NCBI RefSeq assembly: GCF_008729015.1
Contig: NZ_RKSM01000001.1
Span: 1,550,001 to 1,614,000 of the forward strand
Source of the DNA: Haloarcula sp. CBA1129
GTDB lineage: Archaea > Halobacteriota > Halobacteria > Halobacteriales > Haloarculaceae
Length of the DNA stretch: 64,000 bases
Direction: 5' to 3'
In this document: piece by piece, positions 25,410 to 34,714 of the stretch
Position numbering within the stretch: the first letter of the stretch is position 1
Layout: each line of letters opens with the position of its first letter
Made by a program: the position numbers and the translations under genes
Notes under the pieces: generated by a model
Seen by the model: only the letters and a program-made list of their open reading frames with translations
What the model was told of the DNA's origin: nothing
The model's database searches: none

Positions 25410-26717
25410 TCAGCGCTCGCTCCAGTCGGGCATCGGGTAGACAGGTTCCGACTGCGCCACGTTCTCCGGGTACGTGATCTGGAGGCCCGGGTCAGGCTGC
25501 CACTGGTAGACCAGCATGTTCTTGTCGATGACACCGCTGTCGTCGAAGGCGACGGTCCCGTACACGGTCGAGAACTCGGCCTGCCGTATCTGGTCCCGGA
25601 CCGCAGTCGGACTGAGTTCGTCGACGTTCTGGAAGGCGTTCATGTAGGTGAGGATGACCGCCTCGCCGGCCGCGCTGTGGTAGTCCGGCGTGTAGTCGTA
25701 GTTCTCCTCGATAGCCGAGACGAAGTCGCCGGTCTTGCCGTACACCGGGTCGTCAAAGTCAGCGTTGACTGCCCACGAGGACGGCCCGTACATGTAATCG
25801 CCGTTCGCGCCGGCCTCGTCCTTGAACGATTCGTTGAGGCTACCGACAGTTCCCATCGCCGCGTCGACGTTGACGTTCTGGCTCTCCATCTGGTTGGCTA
25901 GGATGATGTTGTGCTTCTGGTGGGCACACAGCAGGAGGACGTCCGCATCGCTGTCCCGAACCTTGCCGAGGTTTGTCGAGAGATCGGACGTGTCCGACGG
26001 GAACGTCTGGTCGACGACCAGTTCCAGATCTGTGTTGCTGATTTTGTTGCGTGCGCCCTCCGCGGTCGACTGGCTGAACGTACCGTCTTCCGCGAGAATC
26101 GCGATGGACTCCGGCGCTGAATCCTGCGCGAGGCACATGTCGATGTAGCTCTTGGCGTACTTGTTCGCCGTCGGCAGGAGGCCGAAAATCCACTCGTTAC
26201 CCTGTGCGAAGATCTCCGGGCTCGCGCCACCGCCTTCGACCATCGGTTTCTGGTTCTGTGCGGCCACAGCGCTCGCGGGTAGCGTCACCGTACTGGAGTA
26301 CGGCCCGAGCAGGTAGTCGATGCCCTCACGGTCGATGAGTTCCTGATAGATGGACTTCGACTGAGAGGCGTCGGTGCCGTCGTCCCGGAGAACCATCTCC
26401 AGTTCGTAGGTGTTGCCGTCGCCCGCCTCGACGCCGCCGGATTCGTTGATACGCTGGATGGTCAGCTCGTAGGCGTCCTTGTAGAGTTGGCCAAGATCGG
26501 CGTTGTCACCGGTGAGGCTCATCGAGCCGCCGAGCTTGATGACGTTCATCCCGCCATCGCTATCGCCGGTGGACCCGCCGTCATTGCCACCACTGCCATC
26601 GCCCCCGTCGCCTCCGTCGCCTCCGTCACCGGAACAGCCAGCGAGACCGGTCAGTCCGAGGACACCTGTACTTCCTGCCACCTTCAGAAACGCGCGTCGG
26701 TCTTGTTTTCCAGTCAT
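25410..26717 (-). CDS. livK: ABC transporter substrate-binding lipoprotein (LivK/amide type)
   Basis: The 435-aa protein has a Tat lipoprotein signal (RRAFLK, lipobox TGLAGC), a Gly/Asp linker of about 25 residues and a type-I periplasmic binding fold (IKLGGSMSLTGDNADLGQLYKDAYEL). This family binds branched-chain amino acids, amides or urea; the ligand cannot be read. It is the first gene of the operon livK-livH-livM-livG-livF-usp. A perfect palindrome and a TATA element lie upstream. Confidence 0.92.
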   Translation of the reverse strand: MTGKQDRRAFLKVAGSTGVLGLTGLAGCSGDGGDGGDGGDGSGGNDGGSTGDSDGGMNVIKLGGSMSLTGDNADLGQLYKDAYELTIQRINESGGVEAGDGNTYELEMVLRDDGTDASQSKSIYQELIDREGIDYLLGPYSSTVTLPASAVAAQNQKPMVEGGGASPEIFAQGNEWIFGLLPTANKYAKSYIDMCLAQDSAPESIAILAEDGTFSQSTAEGARNKISNTDLELVVDQTFPSDTSDLSTNLGKVRDSDADVLLLCAHQKHNIILANQMESQNVNVDAAMGTVGSLNESFKDEAGANGDYMYGPSSWAVNADFDDPVYGKTGDFVSAIEENYDYTPDYHSAAGEAVILTYMNAFQNVDELSPTAVRDQIRQAEFSTVYGTVAFDDSGVIDKNMLVYQWQPDPGLQITYPENVAQSEPVYPMPDWSER

Positions 26718-26731
26718 AGGTCGGTTTACGC

Positions 26732-26752
26732 CCGTGTATCAATGATACACGG
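26732..26752. promoter_or_regulatory. perfect 21-bp palindrome, probable operator of the liv operon
   Basis: The arms CCGTGTATCA and TGATACACGG flank one central A. The palindrome lies 15-35 bp upstream of the livK start and just downstream of a TATA-like element (read on the minus strand, CATTTAATAG near 26780), around the expected transcription start. This is where a repressor would bind; it could also form an mRNA hairpin at the 5' end. Confidence 0.7.
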
Positions 26753-26861
26753 CCTGTACGTTCCGTTGTGACATACCCTATTAAATGTTAAGGATAGTAC
26801 AGCGATGCTGTGTGCTCACTTACAAGTACTACCGCAGGAACGGGCCACACTGAAGGGCGGG

Positions 26862-28409
26862 CTACCAGAGCACGCGGGGCCAGAGGACTGCGAAGGAAAT
26901 GAGGACAAGTCCCGTCAACACGAGTGTCATCAGGACGTTCAGCACGACGCCGGCCCGTATCATGTCCTGTTGATCCAAGTGGCCGCTCCCGAAGACGATG
27001 GCGTTCGGCGGCGTGGCGACGGGGAGTGCGAACGCGAAGCTGGCAGCGATAGCCCCGGTAACCGTGAGGGTGATCGCTGCCTGCATCGGGTCAACGCCGA
27101 GCGTTCCAGCGAGCACGCTTCCGAGACCGATGAGGACCGGCGCGAGTATCGTTGTGGTCGCCGTGTTCGAGGACAGTTCCGTCACCAGCACGGTGAAGAC
27201 GACGACGGCAAGCACGACGAGGGCCAGCGGCGCGCCGATCAGCGTGTCGAAGACGGTGCGGGCGAGCCACGTCGTCGCCTCGGTTTCGGCTAGCGCGTCC
27301 GCCAGTGAGATGCCGCCGCCGAACAGGATGATGGTCCCCCAGTCGATGTCGACAAGATTCTCCCAGTCGTCAGCCCCCGAGAGGACGAGCGCCGGAATAG
27401 CGAGCAGTCCAACCACCACGAGGTACAGGACGCCGCGGTGACCCGTCAGACCGAACACGGTTTCGCCCGTGCCGCCGAACAGCGTCACGAACACCGGTCC
27501 GGGGAGGAGTCCCTCGAACAGGAACCCGAGCCCACCGAGAATCCACAGGGCTGCCGTGACCGCAAAGATGTACGCTGCGCGGCGACCGCTTGCGGACAGT
27601 GGTCCCTCCTCTTCGAGGTACGCTTTCGCCTGCGCTTTCGCCCCACTCACGTCCTCGACTTCTGGTGGATACAGCCAGAACGTCAGGACGTACCACGTCA
27701 GCGGCAGGGTCAACACGACGATGGGAAGCCCGATGGCCAGCCACTGCACGAACGAGATTTCGACGCCAATGAGTCGGTCGAGAAACGCCACGGCGACGAC
27801 GTTCGGCGGCGTGCCGATGAGGGTTCCAACCCCGCCGACGCTCGCCGCGTAGGCCGTTCCGAGCAAGGTCGCAATTCGCATGTTCGAGGCCTCACCGTCA
27901 GGCACGTCTCGGCCAACGACCTCGGCAAGCACGCCCAGTGCGACGGGCGTCATCATCGCTGTCGTCGCCGTGTTCGACACCCACATCGAGAGAAACGCCG
28001 TCGCAATCATGATCGCCAGAATGAGCAAGCGAGGTGAGCGCCCCATCCAGCTAATCAGGTACAGCGCGATCCGGCGGTCGATGTTGTGGGTCTGGAGCGC
28101 CTTCGCGAGCATGAACCCCGCCACGAACAGGTAGATGAGCGGGTCGGCAAAGCCCGAGAGCGCGGCCTCCATCTCGGTGTAGATGCCAAACACTGTCAGC
28201 ACCACCGGGATCAACAGCGCCGTTACTGGGAGCGGTAGCGCATCCGTCACCCAGAGAATCGCCGCAAAGGCCATCGTTGCTAGCGCGTATTGTGCGGCGA
28301 TGTCGAGTCCGGGTGGCGTCGGGGCGGCGGCTATCGCGGCTGTCGAGGCGAGTGCCATAGCAATCGCTGCTGCCGTTCGCCGCGGTCGCGCTCGGCCCGT
28401 CCAGCTCAT
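26862..28409 (-). CDS. SLC13/DASS-type anion permease
   Basis: The 515-aa protein has about 11-12 helices. It shows the two helix-hairpin SNT motifs of the family (MWVSNTATTAMMTPVALG and ELSSNTATTTILAPVL) and GTPPNVVAVAF plus ATPPNAIVFGSG, which form the sodium and substrate sites. It transports dicarboxylates, sulfate or similar anions with sodium. It follows a small regulator gene. Confidence 0.92.
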   Translation of the reverse strand: MSWTGRARPRRTAAAIAMALASTAAIAAAPTPPGLDIAAQYALATMAFAAILWVTDALPLPVTALLIPVVLTVFGIYTEMEAALSGFADPLIYLFVAGFMLAKALQTHNIDRRIALYLISWMGRSPRLLILAIMIATAFLSMWVSNTATTAMMTPVALGVLAEVVGRDVPDGEASNMRIATLLGTAYAASVGGVGTLIGTPPNVVAVAFLDRLIGVEISFVQWLAIGLPIVVLTLPLTWYVLTFWLYPPEVEDVSGAKAQAKAYLEEEGPLSASGRRAAYIFAVTAALWILGGLGFLFEGLLPGPVFVTLFGGTGETVFGLTGHRGVLYLVVVGLLAIPALVLSGADDWENLVDIDWGTIILFGGGISLADALAETEATTWLARTVFDTLIGAPLALVVLAVVVFTVLVTELSSNTATTTILAPVLIGLGSVLAGTLGVDPMQAAITLTVTGAIAASFAFALPVATPPNAIVFGSGHLDQQDMIRAGVVLNVLMTLVLTGLVLISFAVLWPRVLW

Positions 28410-28470
28410 GGCCGGCTCCGCTGGTCAGCCGCCACGTCTCGGCGTCCGTTGAATGTCTGTTCGGTCATGG

Positions 28471-28722
28471 TTAGAAGTTCGAAACCAGCACGCGCACCTG
28501 CTCGTTGGTCAGCTCCGATTGGTACAGTTCGAACAGCACTTCGAGCCGCTGCTCCGAGAGGCTCCGATTGTTGTTCTCCAGCATGGAGATGTGAGCCTGC
28601 ATGATGTCGTCGATCTCCACCTCGACCTCCCGCTGGCCGAACCCCGCCGCGACGCGGAGGAGCCGCCACGCTGTCGGTGAGATGTCGTGGATGTCGATGT
28701 CGTCAACCTCGCTCACCTCCAT
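28471..28722 (-). CDS. small XRE-type helix-turn-helix regulator
   Basis: The 83-aa product has a Cro/C1-like helix-turn-helix at about 16-70: LLRVAAGFGQREVEVEIDDI, then MLENNNRSLSEQRLEVLFELY. It lies 61 bp upstream of the SLC13 gene on the same strand and probably regulates it and itself. Its promoter carries an inverted repeat at 28744-28769. Confidence 0.8.
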   Translation of the reverse strand: MEVSEVDDIDIHDISPTAWRLLRVAAGFGQREVEVEIDDIMQAHISMLENNNRSLSEQRLEVLFELYQSELTNEQVRVLVSNF

Positions 28723-28743
28723 CTGCTACTATTCCCCACCATC

Positions 28744-28769
28744 AGACGAATGAATATAACTGTTCGTCT
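28744..28769. promoter_or_regulatory. inverted repeat bracketing the TATA box of the HTH/SLC13 operon
   Basis: The arms AGACGAA (28744-28750) and TTCGTCT (28763-28769) flank a 12-bp AT-rich centre that reads GTTATATTC on the minus strand, a good TATA box. Binding here would block TBP, so autorepression by the small regulator is likely. The right arm touches the trm5 stop. Confidence 0.65.
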
Positions 28770-29749
28770 TAGCGTGTCAGCCGAACGTCGAGAACGACGT
28801 TGTGTTCCTTCGGCGCATACGACCGGACGGTGTGGCGCGTTTCGACTGTCACGTCGTAGGCCGGCTCCGCAGCCGCCCGGATCGCTCGCTCACCGGGGCC
28901 AAACAGGTCATCTTCGTGCTGGATGTCGTAGTAGTGAAGGACACAGTCGTCACCCGCCAGCGCAACAGCGGTCTCCAGAAACTCGTCGGCGCTGTGGGGG
29001 AGATTCATCACGATACGGTCGGCCCAGTCCTCATACTCGCCCGCGACCTCGCGCACGTCGCCACAGATGCCCGTCACGCGGTCGGCGACGCCGTTCTGTT
29101 CCGCATTCACGCACAGATACTCGATTGCCGTCTCGTTGATGTCGGTTCCGACGCAGGTCGCTCCGCGCTTGGCGAACGGAACCACGAACGGGCCGACGCC
29201 GGCGAACATATCGAAGGCCTGCTCGTCCTCGCTGACCTGCTCGACGACGCGGTGACGCTCCGTCGCCAGCCGCGGTGAGAAGTACACCTCGGCGAGGTCG
29301 AGATCGAACGTACAGCCGTACTCGCGGTGGGTGACCTCGGTGCCCTCACCGGCGAGGACGTCCCAGTCTCGGACTCGTTGCTCGCCTTTGACTTTCGACG
29401 CGCGGTTCAGGACAGCCCGCACAGGGAGATCCGAATCCGTAATCGCGTCGGCAATTGCCCGTGCCCGCTCGTCGTCGTCCTCGTCCACGATTGCCACATC
29501 GCCGATGCGCTCGTAGCTCGGGTCGAAGTCGAGAGCGTCTGCCGGCATCGTCTGGCCCTCGCGGACCGGCGGGTCTGCCTCCACAACCCCGAGGTCCGGC
29601 GGCACTGCTTCGGGGTCGGTGACAGGAACGTACAGCTGCCCGTCGACGACTGTGATGTCGTAGCTGTCGTCAACGAGAGCTGCCTCAGCGAGGCGCTGGC
29701 GGGTCTCTTCGCCGGCCTCACGGGGAACGCGAACGCAGGGAACGCCCAT
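28769..29749 (-). CDS. trm5: tRNA (guanine37-N1)-methyltransferase Trm5-type
   Basis: The 326-aa class-I SAM methyltransferase has the Trm5 order: an N-terminal domain, EYGCTFDLDLAEVYFSPRLATER, motif I FDMFAGVGPFVVPFAKRG, VGTDINETAIEYL, and the catalytic loop NLPHSADEFL. It methylates G37 next to the anticodon to maintain the reading frame. Related Taw2-type enzymes of wyosine synthesis share this fold, but the NLPH loop favours Trm5. Confidence 0.88.
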   Translation of the reverse strand: MGVPCVRVPREAGEETRQRLAEAALVDDSYDITVVDGQLYVPVTDPEAVPPDLGVVEADPPVREGQTMPADALDFDPSYERIGDVAIVDEDDDERARAIADAITDSDLPVRAVLNRASKVKGEQRVRDWDVLAGEGTEVTHREYGCTFDLDLAEVYFSPRLATERHRVVEQVSEDEQAFDMFAGVGPFVVPFAKRGATCVGTDINETAIEYLCVNAEQNGVADRVTGICGDVREVAGEYEDWADRIVMNLPHSADEFLETAVALAGDDCVLHYYDIQHEDDLFGPGERAIRAAAEPAYDVTVETRHTVRSYAPKEHNVVLDVRLTR

Positions 29750-29824
29750 ACACCCACTCCCAGACCGTGGGCGGTAAGCCTGACGCTTCGCGCCCTTTAT
29801 CCCCGACGACGACCCACTCCGAAT

Positions 29825-30604
29825 ATGCTCACATTCGTCGGGCTGGGCCTCTATGACGAGCGCTCAGCCACGGTCGTCGGCCGCGACGCCATCCGGGACG
29901 CCGACCGCGTGTTCGCCGAGTTCTACACGAGCCGGCTGATCGGTACCGACCTCGAAACGCTGGCGGACACACTGGACACGACTATCGAAGTCAGGGATCG
30001 GGCCGGAATCGAGCAGGACCCCGAACCGATTCTCGCGGCCGCCGAGAGCGAAGACGTCGTCTTCTGTACCGCCGGCGATACGATGGTCTCGACGACTCAC
30101 ACCGACCTCCGGCTCCGTGCCGAGGACCGGGGCATCGAAACTCGAATCGTTCACGGAACGACCGCCCAGACAGCCGCCGGCTCGCTGACCGGCCTGCAGA
30201 ACTACCGCTTCGGGAAGGCTACGACGCTTCCGTTCGAGGACGCCCACGGCGGCGACGGGGTTCCGGACAGCGTCGTCGCCACCATCGAGGACAACCGAGA
30301 ACGTGACCTCCATACGCTGGTCTACCTCGACATCAAGGTCGACGACCCACACTGGGATGAGAGCGACGACACGTACATGACTGCCAGCCACGCCGCCGCC
30401 CTGCTATCGGAGCCGCTCCCGGACACGCTCGGCGTTGTCGTGGCTAGAGCCGGCAGCCCGGACCCACTCGTCGTTGCCGATACCCTCGACGAACTCGCCG
30501 CGCAGACGTTCGGCGACCCGCTCCATCTGCTCGTGATTCCCGGCTCGCTGCACCCGCTCGAAGCGGACGCTCTGGAGTCGCTTGCTGGCGCGGACTTAGA
30601 GTAA
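29825..30604 (+). CDS. dph5: diphthine synthase
   Basis: The 259-aa tetrapyrrole-methylase-fold enzyme methylates the modified histidine of elongation factor 2 in diphthamide synthesis. Family signs are MLTFVGLGLYDE at the start, DADRVFAEFYTS, VVFCTAGDTMVSTTHTDLRL, and HGTTAQTAAGSLTGLQNYRFGK. The ATG at 29825 matches the universal family start; a much longer open frame upstream is antisense to trm5. Confidence 0.96.
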   Translation: MLTFVGLGLYDERSATVVGRDAIRDADRVFAEFYTSRLIGTDLETLADTLDTTIEVRDRAGIEQDPEPILAAAESEDVVFCTAGDTMVSTTHTDLRLRAEDRGIETRIVHGTTAQTAAGSLTGLQNYRFGKATTLPFEDAHGGDGVPDSVVATIEDNRERDLHTLVYLDIKVDDPHWDESDDTYMTASHAAALLSEPLPDTLGVVVARAGSPDPLVVADTLDELAAQTFGDPLHLLVIPGSLHPLEADALESLAGADLE

Positions 30605-30628
30605 CATCCGACTGTCACACAACGCGGC

Positions 30629-31624
30629 TCAGTCGTCGCCGGGCGTCGCGGGACCCGACTGATTCTTTTCAAATGCCGGACCGAGGTCGTACTCCGTGCC
30701 GGTCACCAGAAACAGGAGGTCCTCGACAATAACGGTGAGTTCCGGTAGCTCCCGCATCAGTATCCACGTAAGCCCGACGAGGACGATGACGGAGCCAAAC
30801 TGCGCCAGCATCCGGTCGACGATGTAGTAAGACACGAGCTGTGCGTCGCTCAGACCGAACAGCGCCATGACCGTTCCCGGGAAGAACTGTGCCTTCTGGA
30901 GGCCAAACGCCAGTGCGATCCCGAGATTCCGGACCAGATTCAAGACGTAGATGATACCCACTGCCGCGACCAGCACGCGAAGCTTCCGTCGCCACGGCGC
31001 CGCGACCGCCAGTATGCCGCCAGCAAAGATAGAGATGCTGCCGATACCTGTACACGCCAAGATGATAGTGTACGTTATCGGTCGCTCGTTGCCGTCGAAC
31101 CAGAACGTGTTCTCGTAGGGGTACTGTTTCGACGTGATGTCGATGCCGTTGTGCGAGAGCCCGTCGACGACCACGGGGTCGTAGCCGATGAGCGTCATGA
31201 GGAAGGCGACCTGATCCGTGACAATCTCGATGATGGTCTGGCGAAGCGGCCCAATGGTAAGGAAGGGGACGTAGATGACGCCCATGAGGCCAATAGCTCG
31301 GGTCAACACCAGCAGCGACTCCCGGCCGTTCCAGAGCAGATAGCCGGTGTACAGCGACAGCGGGACGGCGATGACGCTTCCGAGCCCCTCGACGACGCTT
31401 TTCTGTATCAGGATGAAATGTGGAGCTAGAACGAGCCAGTACGCCGCAAACAGCCCCCAGCCGATGGTCCCGACAGGGCGGGCCAGTCGTTCGTCGTACT
31501 GGGCGACAGCAGCGCTCCCAAGAAACGCCACAAGAACGAGCCACATCAGCGGCTCCGAGACCGTGACCGGATCAAAGGACAGTCCAGCGATGTCGACGCC
31601 TGCTTGCAGGACTGTCTTACTCAT
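30629..31624 (-). CDS. artA: archaeosortase A
   Basis: The 331-aa protein has about seven to eight helices and the exosortase-fold triad: catalytic Cys in ACTGIGSISIFAGG (C191), Arg in LNLVRNLGI (R232) and Arg in YYIVDRMLAQFGS (R271). ArtA cleaves PGF-CTERM proteins and links them to lipid. The ATG at 31624 fits the known N-terminus; a TTG lies six codons earlier. The two S-layer genes upstream encode PGF-CTERM substrates. It is 148 bp from the end of csg1, beyond a terminator. Confidence 0.95.
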   Translation of the reverse strand: MSKTVLQAGVDIAGLSFDPVTVSEPLMWLVLVAFLGSAAVAQYDERLARPVGTIGWGLFAAYWLVLAPHFILIQKSVVEGLGSVIAVPLSLYTGYLLWNGRESLLVLTRAIGLMGVIYVPFLTIGPLRQTIIEIVTDQVAFLMTLIGYDPVVVDGLSHNGIDITSKQYPYENTFWFDGNERPITYTIILACTGIGSISIFAGGILAVAAPWRRKLRVLVAAVGIIYVLNLVRNLGIALAFGLQKAQFFPGTVMALFGLSDAQLVSYYIVDRMLAQFGSVIVLVGLTWILMRELPELTVIVEDLLFLVTGTEYDLGPAFEKNQSGPATPGDD

Positions 31625-31733
31625 TGCTCGTACGTTAGCCAAACCGGCCTATATGTTTTGTCGTTGCGCTACTGTGCGGTGTCGGCGTCAGACCGGCCTA
31701 CAGAAGCGCTGCCGCTAACCAGCGTAGCGTGCG

Positions 31734-31772
31734 AAAGAAAGAACGGTGTTCAGGGACCAGAACTGCTCTGGT
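31734..31772 (-). terminator. terminator of the first S-layer gene
   Basis: Directly after the stop codon the transcript folds ACCAGA-GCAGT-TCTGGT, followed some 20 nt later by a pyrimidine run (TTCTTTCTTTC). The same sequence follows the second S-layer gene at 35264-35302. Confidence 0.6.
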
Positions 31773-34600
31773 TAGTTGTCGCGTCGGACAGCGAGGAGCG
31801 CAGCGGCGACCAGCGCGATGAGCGCGATGGCTGCCGTGAAGCCAGGACCGGACTCTTCCGTGGTCTCGGCTTCCTCAGTGCTGGAGTCCATGGTGGACTC
31901 TTCGGTCTGCTCCTGAGTCTGCTCTTCGGTCTGCTCCTCGGTTTCGGTTTCCGTCGGCTCTTCGGTGGCCGTCGGTTCCTCAGCACCAACAGTCACGTTC
32001 GCACTGTCCGTCACGGCGGAGCCGTTGGCGGTGTACGGACCGTCAGCGCCGGGGAAGTTGTACGCTTCGTTGCCGTTGGTGTCGAGGTGCGGCATCGCGA
32101 CCGCGGTGAAGTCCTCGTCCATCGACTCGTCGAGCGTGATCGTGATGTCCTCGTGGCTGCCTGCTTCGAGGTACTCGGAGTTCCCGACGACGTCGCCGGA
32201 TGCGTTACCGGCGTGGATTGCGATGAAGCCACCGGCGGACAGCTGTGCGCTGTCGACGACGACTTCGCTACCGTCGGATTCCTGATCACTGATGCTCACG
32301 GAGGCCGTGGCGGCATCGGTGATCTCTCCGTCTTCCTCGTCACCCAGCTCGTCACCGTTCGTGTCGAGGAACTGAGCGGTGAAGTTCGTACCGGCGGACT
32401 GCTCACTGAAGTCCAGCGTTGCAGTGTACGTGTTGTCCGGTTCGACAGTCACTTCAGGTCGCTCGAGGAACGGGTTAGACTGGCTCTCGGATTCGACTTC
32501 GAGCTCGACCTCTGCACCAGGTGCAACCGTGGTCGTGCCAGTGATCTGCTGGTCAGTGGCAGCCTGAACCGTCACTAGGCCGTTGGTCGTGTCAACGGAT
32601 GCATCCCGTTCAACGATGCTGTAGTCGTCTTCAACGCCATCGTTCTCATTATCGAATGCAGCGTACGGCGTCACGCTGAAGTTAGCCGTGATCTCGTCGG
32701 TGTCATCTTGGCTGCGGACAGAGTTGCCGCCAGCGTACTTAGCATTCGCCGTCTTCACACCGACGAAGTACGTGTTGTTGTCGGGGTCGTCGACAACAAC
32801 AACGTTGGAGCTGTTGAGGACCATTTCCTCATTGTCGACGTTCGCACCAACGTTGGTCTTTTCGACCGAGAAGTTCAGTGCATTAAGACCCGTCATCGGC
32901 GACTTGTTATTGACGGGCTTGTCTTCGTCGATTGTGTTCTTCGCACCGGCCCGCAGGAATGCCTGCGTGACATCGCTCGAACCGTTAACTTCCTGCTCGT
33001 ATTCGAGGGCACCCTCGATACCGGAGGCGGACACCTCGTGGACGACGATCGACTTGTTCGCGATTTCGTTTGCCTGCGTCAGGTTCTGGCCGATACGGTC
33101 GCGGATATCGATGTCATCGTCATCGAGTTCAGCGTCGCGAGGTGCGACCCAGCTACGCATGCTCTCAGTCGAGCGCTCACTCAGTCGGAGCGTACCGACA
33201 GAATCAGCGCTACTGTCCTGAGACGTACCTGCAGTGGCGTTCAGGTTGTAGCTGGAAGGCTCGATCGTTTCGTCGTTGAGACTACTACGATCGTTGCTTG
33301 TGAATGAACCATGCTCGTTGACATTGTTAATCTCGTCGTCACCCTCTACGTAGAGGATGTCGTCCGCGGAGATGCCGATGCTGTCATCGGAAAGTCCGGC
33401 GAGATAGCTGTTGAACGAGACGGTCACTTCACCGTCACCGTCGTCATCGTCAATCGTGCCGGAGATTGCGTAGTTGTCGTCGTCGTCGTCGCCGACGAAG
33501 ACAACAGCTTCGTCTTCGTTGTCGAGCTGGTACGTGATGTTAACCACGTCGCCGCGTTCGTCGTTGACAACGCTGCTCTCGAAGCTAACGTCTCCGTCTT
33601 CAGATTCGGAGACGTTAATCTGGTCGGTGCTGACCGTGATGTTCGTCTGTCGGTCAGTGACTTCGACCGTGTACGGGCCATCGTCAGCGTCGAAGCCGTT
33701 TGTCTGGTTGATCGGTTTGAAGATGAACGGAGTGTCATCGTTGCCTGACAGGGTGTCGATCTTCGATGAAACCCTGTCACCGCTGTCGTCATACAGCGTC
33801 GCGTTGGCTTCCTCGCCACCACGGTTGATCGTTGCGTTGACAATGATGTCGTCCTCATCAGTGATATCATTGTCATCAGCTTCAACGTTCAGGTTGAGGT
33901 CGCTGACTTGGAAGCCCGCGCTCTTACCAGCAATAGTGACATTGTATTCTTCACCGGTATCGAGATCCTCAGTGTCGTAGCGGTAGACATCGCTATTCGA
34001 ATTAAGCGAGTCAGAAGCAACGAGCGAGCCATCGTTGACTTCAATATTGAAGCTGTCACTGCTCGTGCTGTCTCGCTGGATTGCGAGCGTTTCGCCACGG
34101 AACACGTTGACGTAGTTGAGGTTCGTCTTTGGGCCGATGGTAGTGCCGGCCGTGAGCGTCTGTGACGTCACGTCGATGTCCTTTTGGACCAGATCGACGT
34201 TGTCGCCACCAGTCGCAGAGACACCGTAGATTCTGACATCTACCTCAGCGTCAGGCGTGATGTCTCCATCAAGCGGAATCTCAAGCTGCTCACCGTTTTG
34301 AGTAACCGTTGTTCCGGTGGTAACGACATCGCCGGGGTTCGTCACACCGTCAACCACAACTTGGACATCACCATCATTGGTGTCGTTGGCGACTGTGAGG
34401 GTGTTAGGGTCGTTTATTGAATTGTTCGTTACTACTTCGATTATATCTCCGCTATCGGAGTTGTACTCCGTTGCCTGCTGGATCTCGACGTTCGCGGCGG
34501 CGGCTGCGCCACCGGAAAACGCGATGGTCCCGGCGAATACCGAGAAGACCATCAGCGCTGTCAGGAACAGGCTGCGGATTTTTTCGTTTGTATCTGTCAT
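31772..34600 (-). CDS. csg1: S-layer glycoprotein, first copy
   Basis: The 942-aa protein starts at ATG 34600 with a Sec signal ([19 protein letters not shown], cleavage near AAAAA-NVE). It is very acidic, with many N-glycosylation sequons and Ig-like beta repeats. It ends in a Thr/Glu-rich stalk (about residues 860-915), then SGPGF, a hydrophobic helix and VRRDN, the PGF-CTERM signal processed by archaeosortase. It probably forms the cell wall lattice. A second copy lies 0.7 kb upstream with shared signal, middle blocks and C-terminus. Which copy is expressed cannot be told. Confidence 0.93.
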   Translation of the reverse strand: MTDTNEKIRSLFLTALMVFSVFAGTIAFSGGAAAAANVEIQQATEYNSDSGDIIEVVTNNSINDPNTLTVANDTNDGDVQVVVDGVTNPGDVVTTGTTVTQNGEQLEIPLDGDITPDAEVDVRIYGVSATGGDNVDLVQKDIDVTSQTLTAGTTIGPKTNLNYVNVFRGETLAIQRDSTSSDSFNIEVNDGSLVASDSLNSNSDVYRYDTEDLDTGEEYNVTIAGKSAGFQVSDLNLNVEADDNDITDEDDIIVNATINRGGEEANATLYDDSGDRVSSKIDTLSGNDDTPFIFKPINQTNGFDADDGPYTVEVTDRQTNITVSTDQINVSESEDGDVSFESSVVNDERGDVVNITYQLDNEDEAVVFVGDDDDDNYAISGTIDDDDGDGEVTVSFNSYLAGLSDDSIGISADDILYVEGDDEINNVNEHGSFTSNDRSSLNDETIEPSSYNLNATAGTSQDSSADSVGTLRLSERSTESMRSWVAPRDAELDDDDIDIRDRIGQNLTQANEIANKSIVVHEVSASGIEGALEYEQEVNGSSDVTQAFLRAGAKNTIDEDKPVNNKSPMTGLNALNFSVEKTNVGANVDNEEMVLNSSNVVVVDDPDNNTYFVGVKTANAKYAGGNSVRSQDDTDEITANFSVTPYAAFDNENDGVEDDYSIVERDASVDTTNGLVTVQAATDQQITGTTTVAPGAEVELEVESESQSNPFLERPEVTVEPDNTYTATLDFSEQSAGTNFTAQFLDTNGDELGDEEDGEITDAATASVSISDQESDGSEVVVDSAQLSAGGFIAIHAGNASGDVVGNSEYLEAGSHEDITITLDESMDEDFTAVAMPHLDTNGNEAYNFPGADGPYTANGSAVTDSANVTVGAEEPTATEEPTETETEEQTEEQTQEQTEESTMDSSTEEAETTEESGPGFTAAIALIALVAAALLAVRRDN

Positions 34601-34714
34601 GTTTGTGTTTGCTATCGGGCGACCCCAGCAGTTTTCCACGTGGTCGGAACGCGGCCACCGAGGCCACGCATAGACCGAACCGGCGTACTCACTTCTGGCG
34701 TCATGGGTAGGGGT
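34601..34714 (-). promoter_or_regulatory. conserved leader of csg1
   Basis: About 114 bp directly upstream of csg1 match the stretch upstream of csg2 (38081-38194), with long identical blocks at both ends and a variable middle (34651-34670). Sequence beyond it differs. The conserved part ends where transcription could begin, so it is probably a long mRNA leader, as reported for the Halobacterium S-layer mRNA. Confidence 0.6.

Noticed and set aside
32708..33748. Long plus-strand frames opposite the S-layer genes
   Set aside because: They are mirror frames of Asp/Glu/Thr-rich coding sequence, giving Val/Asp-rich translation without structure.
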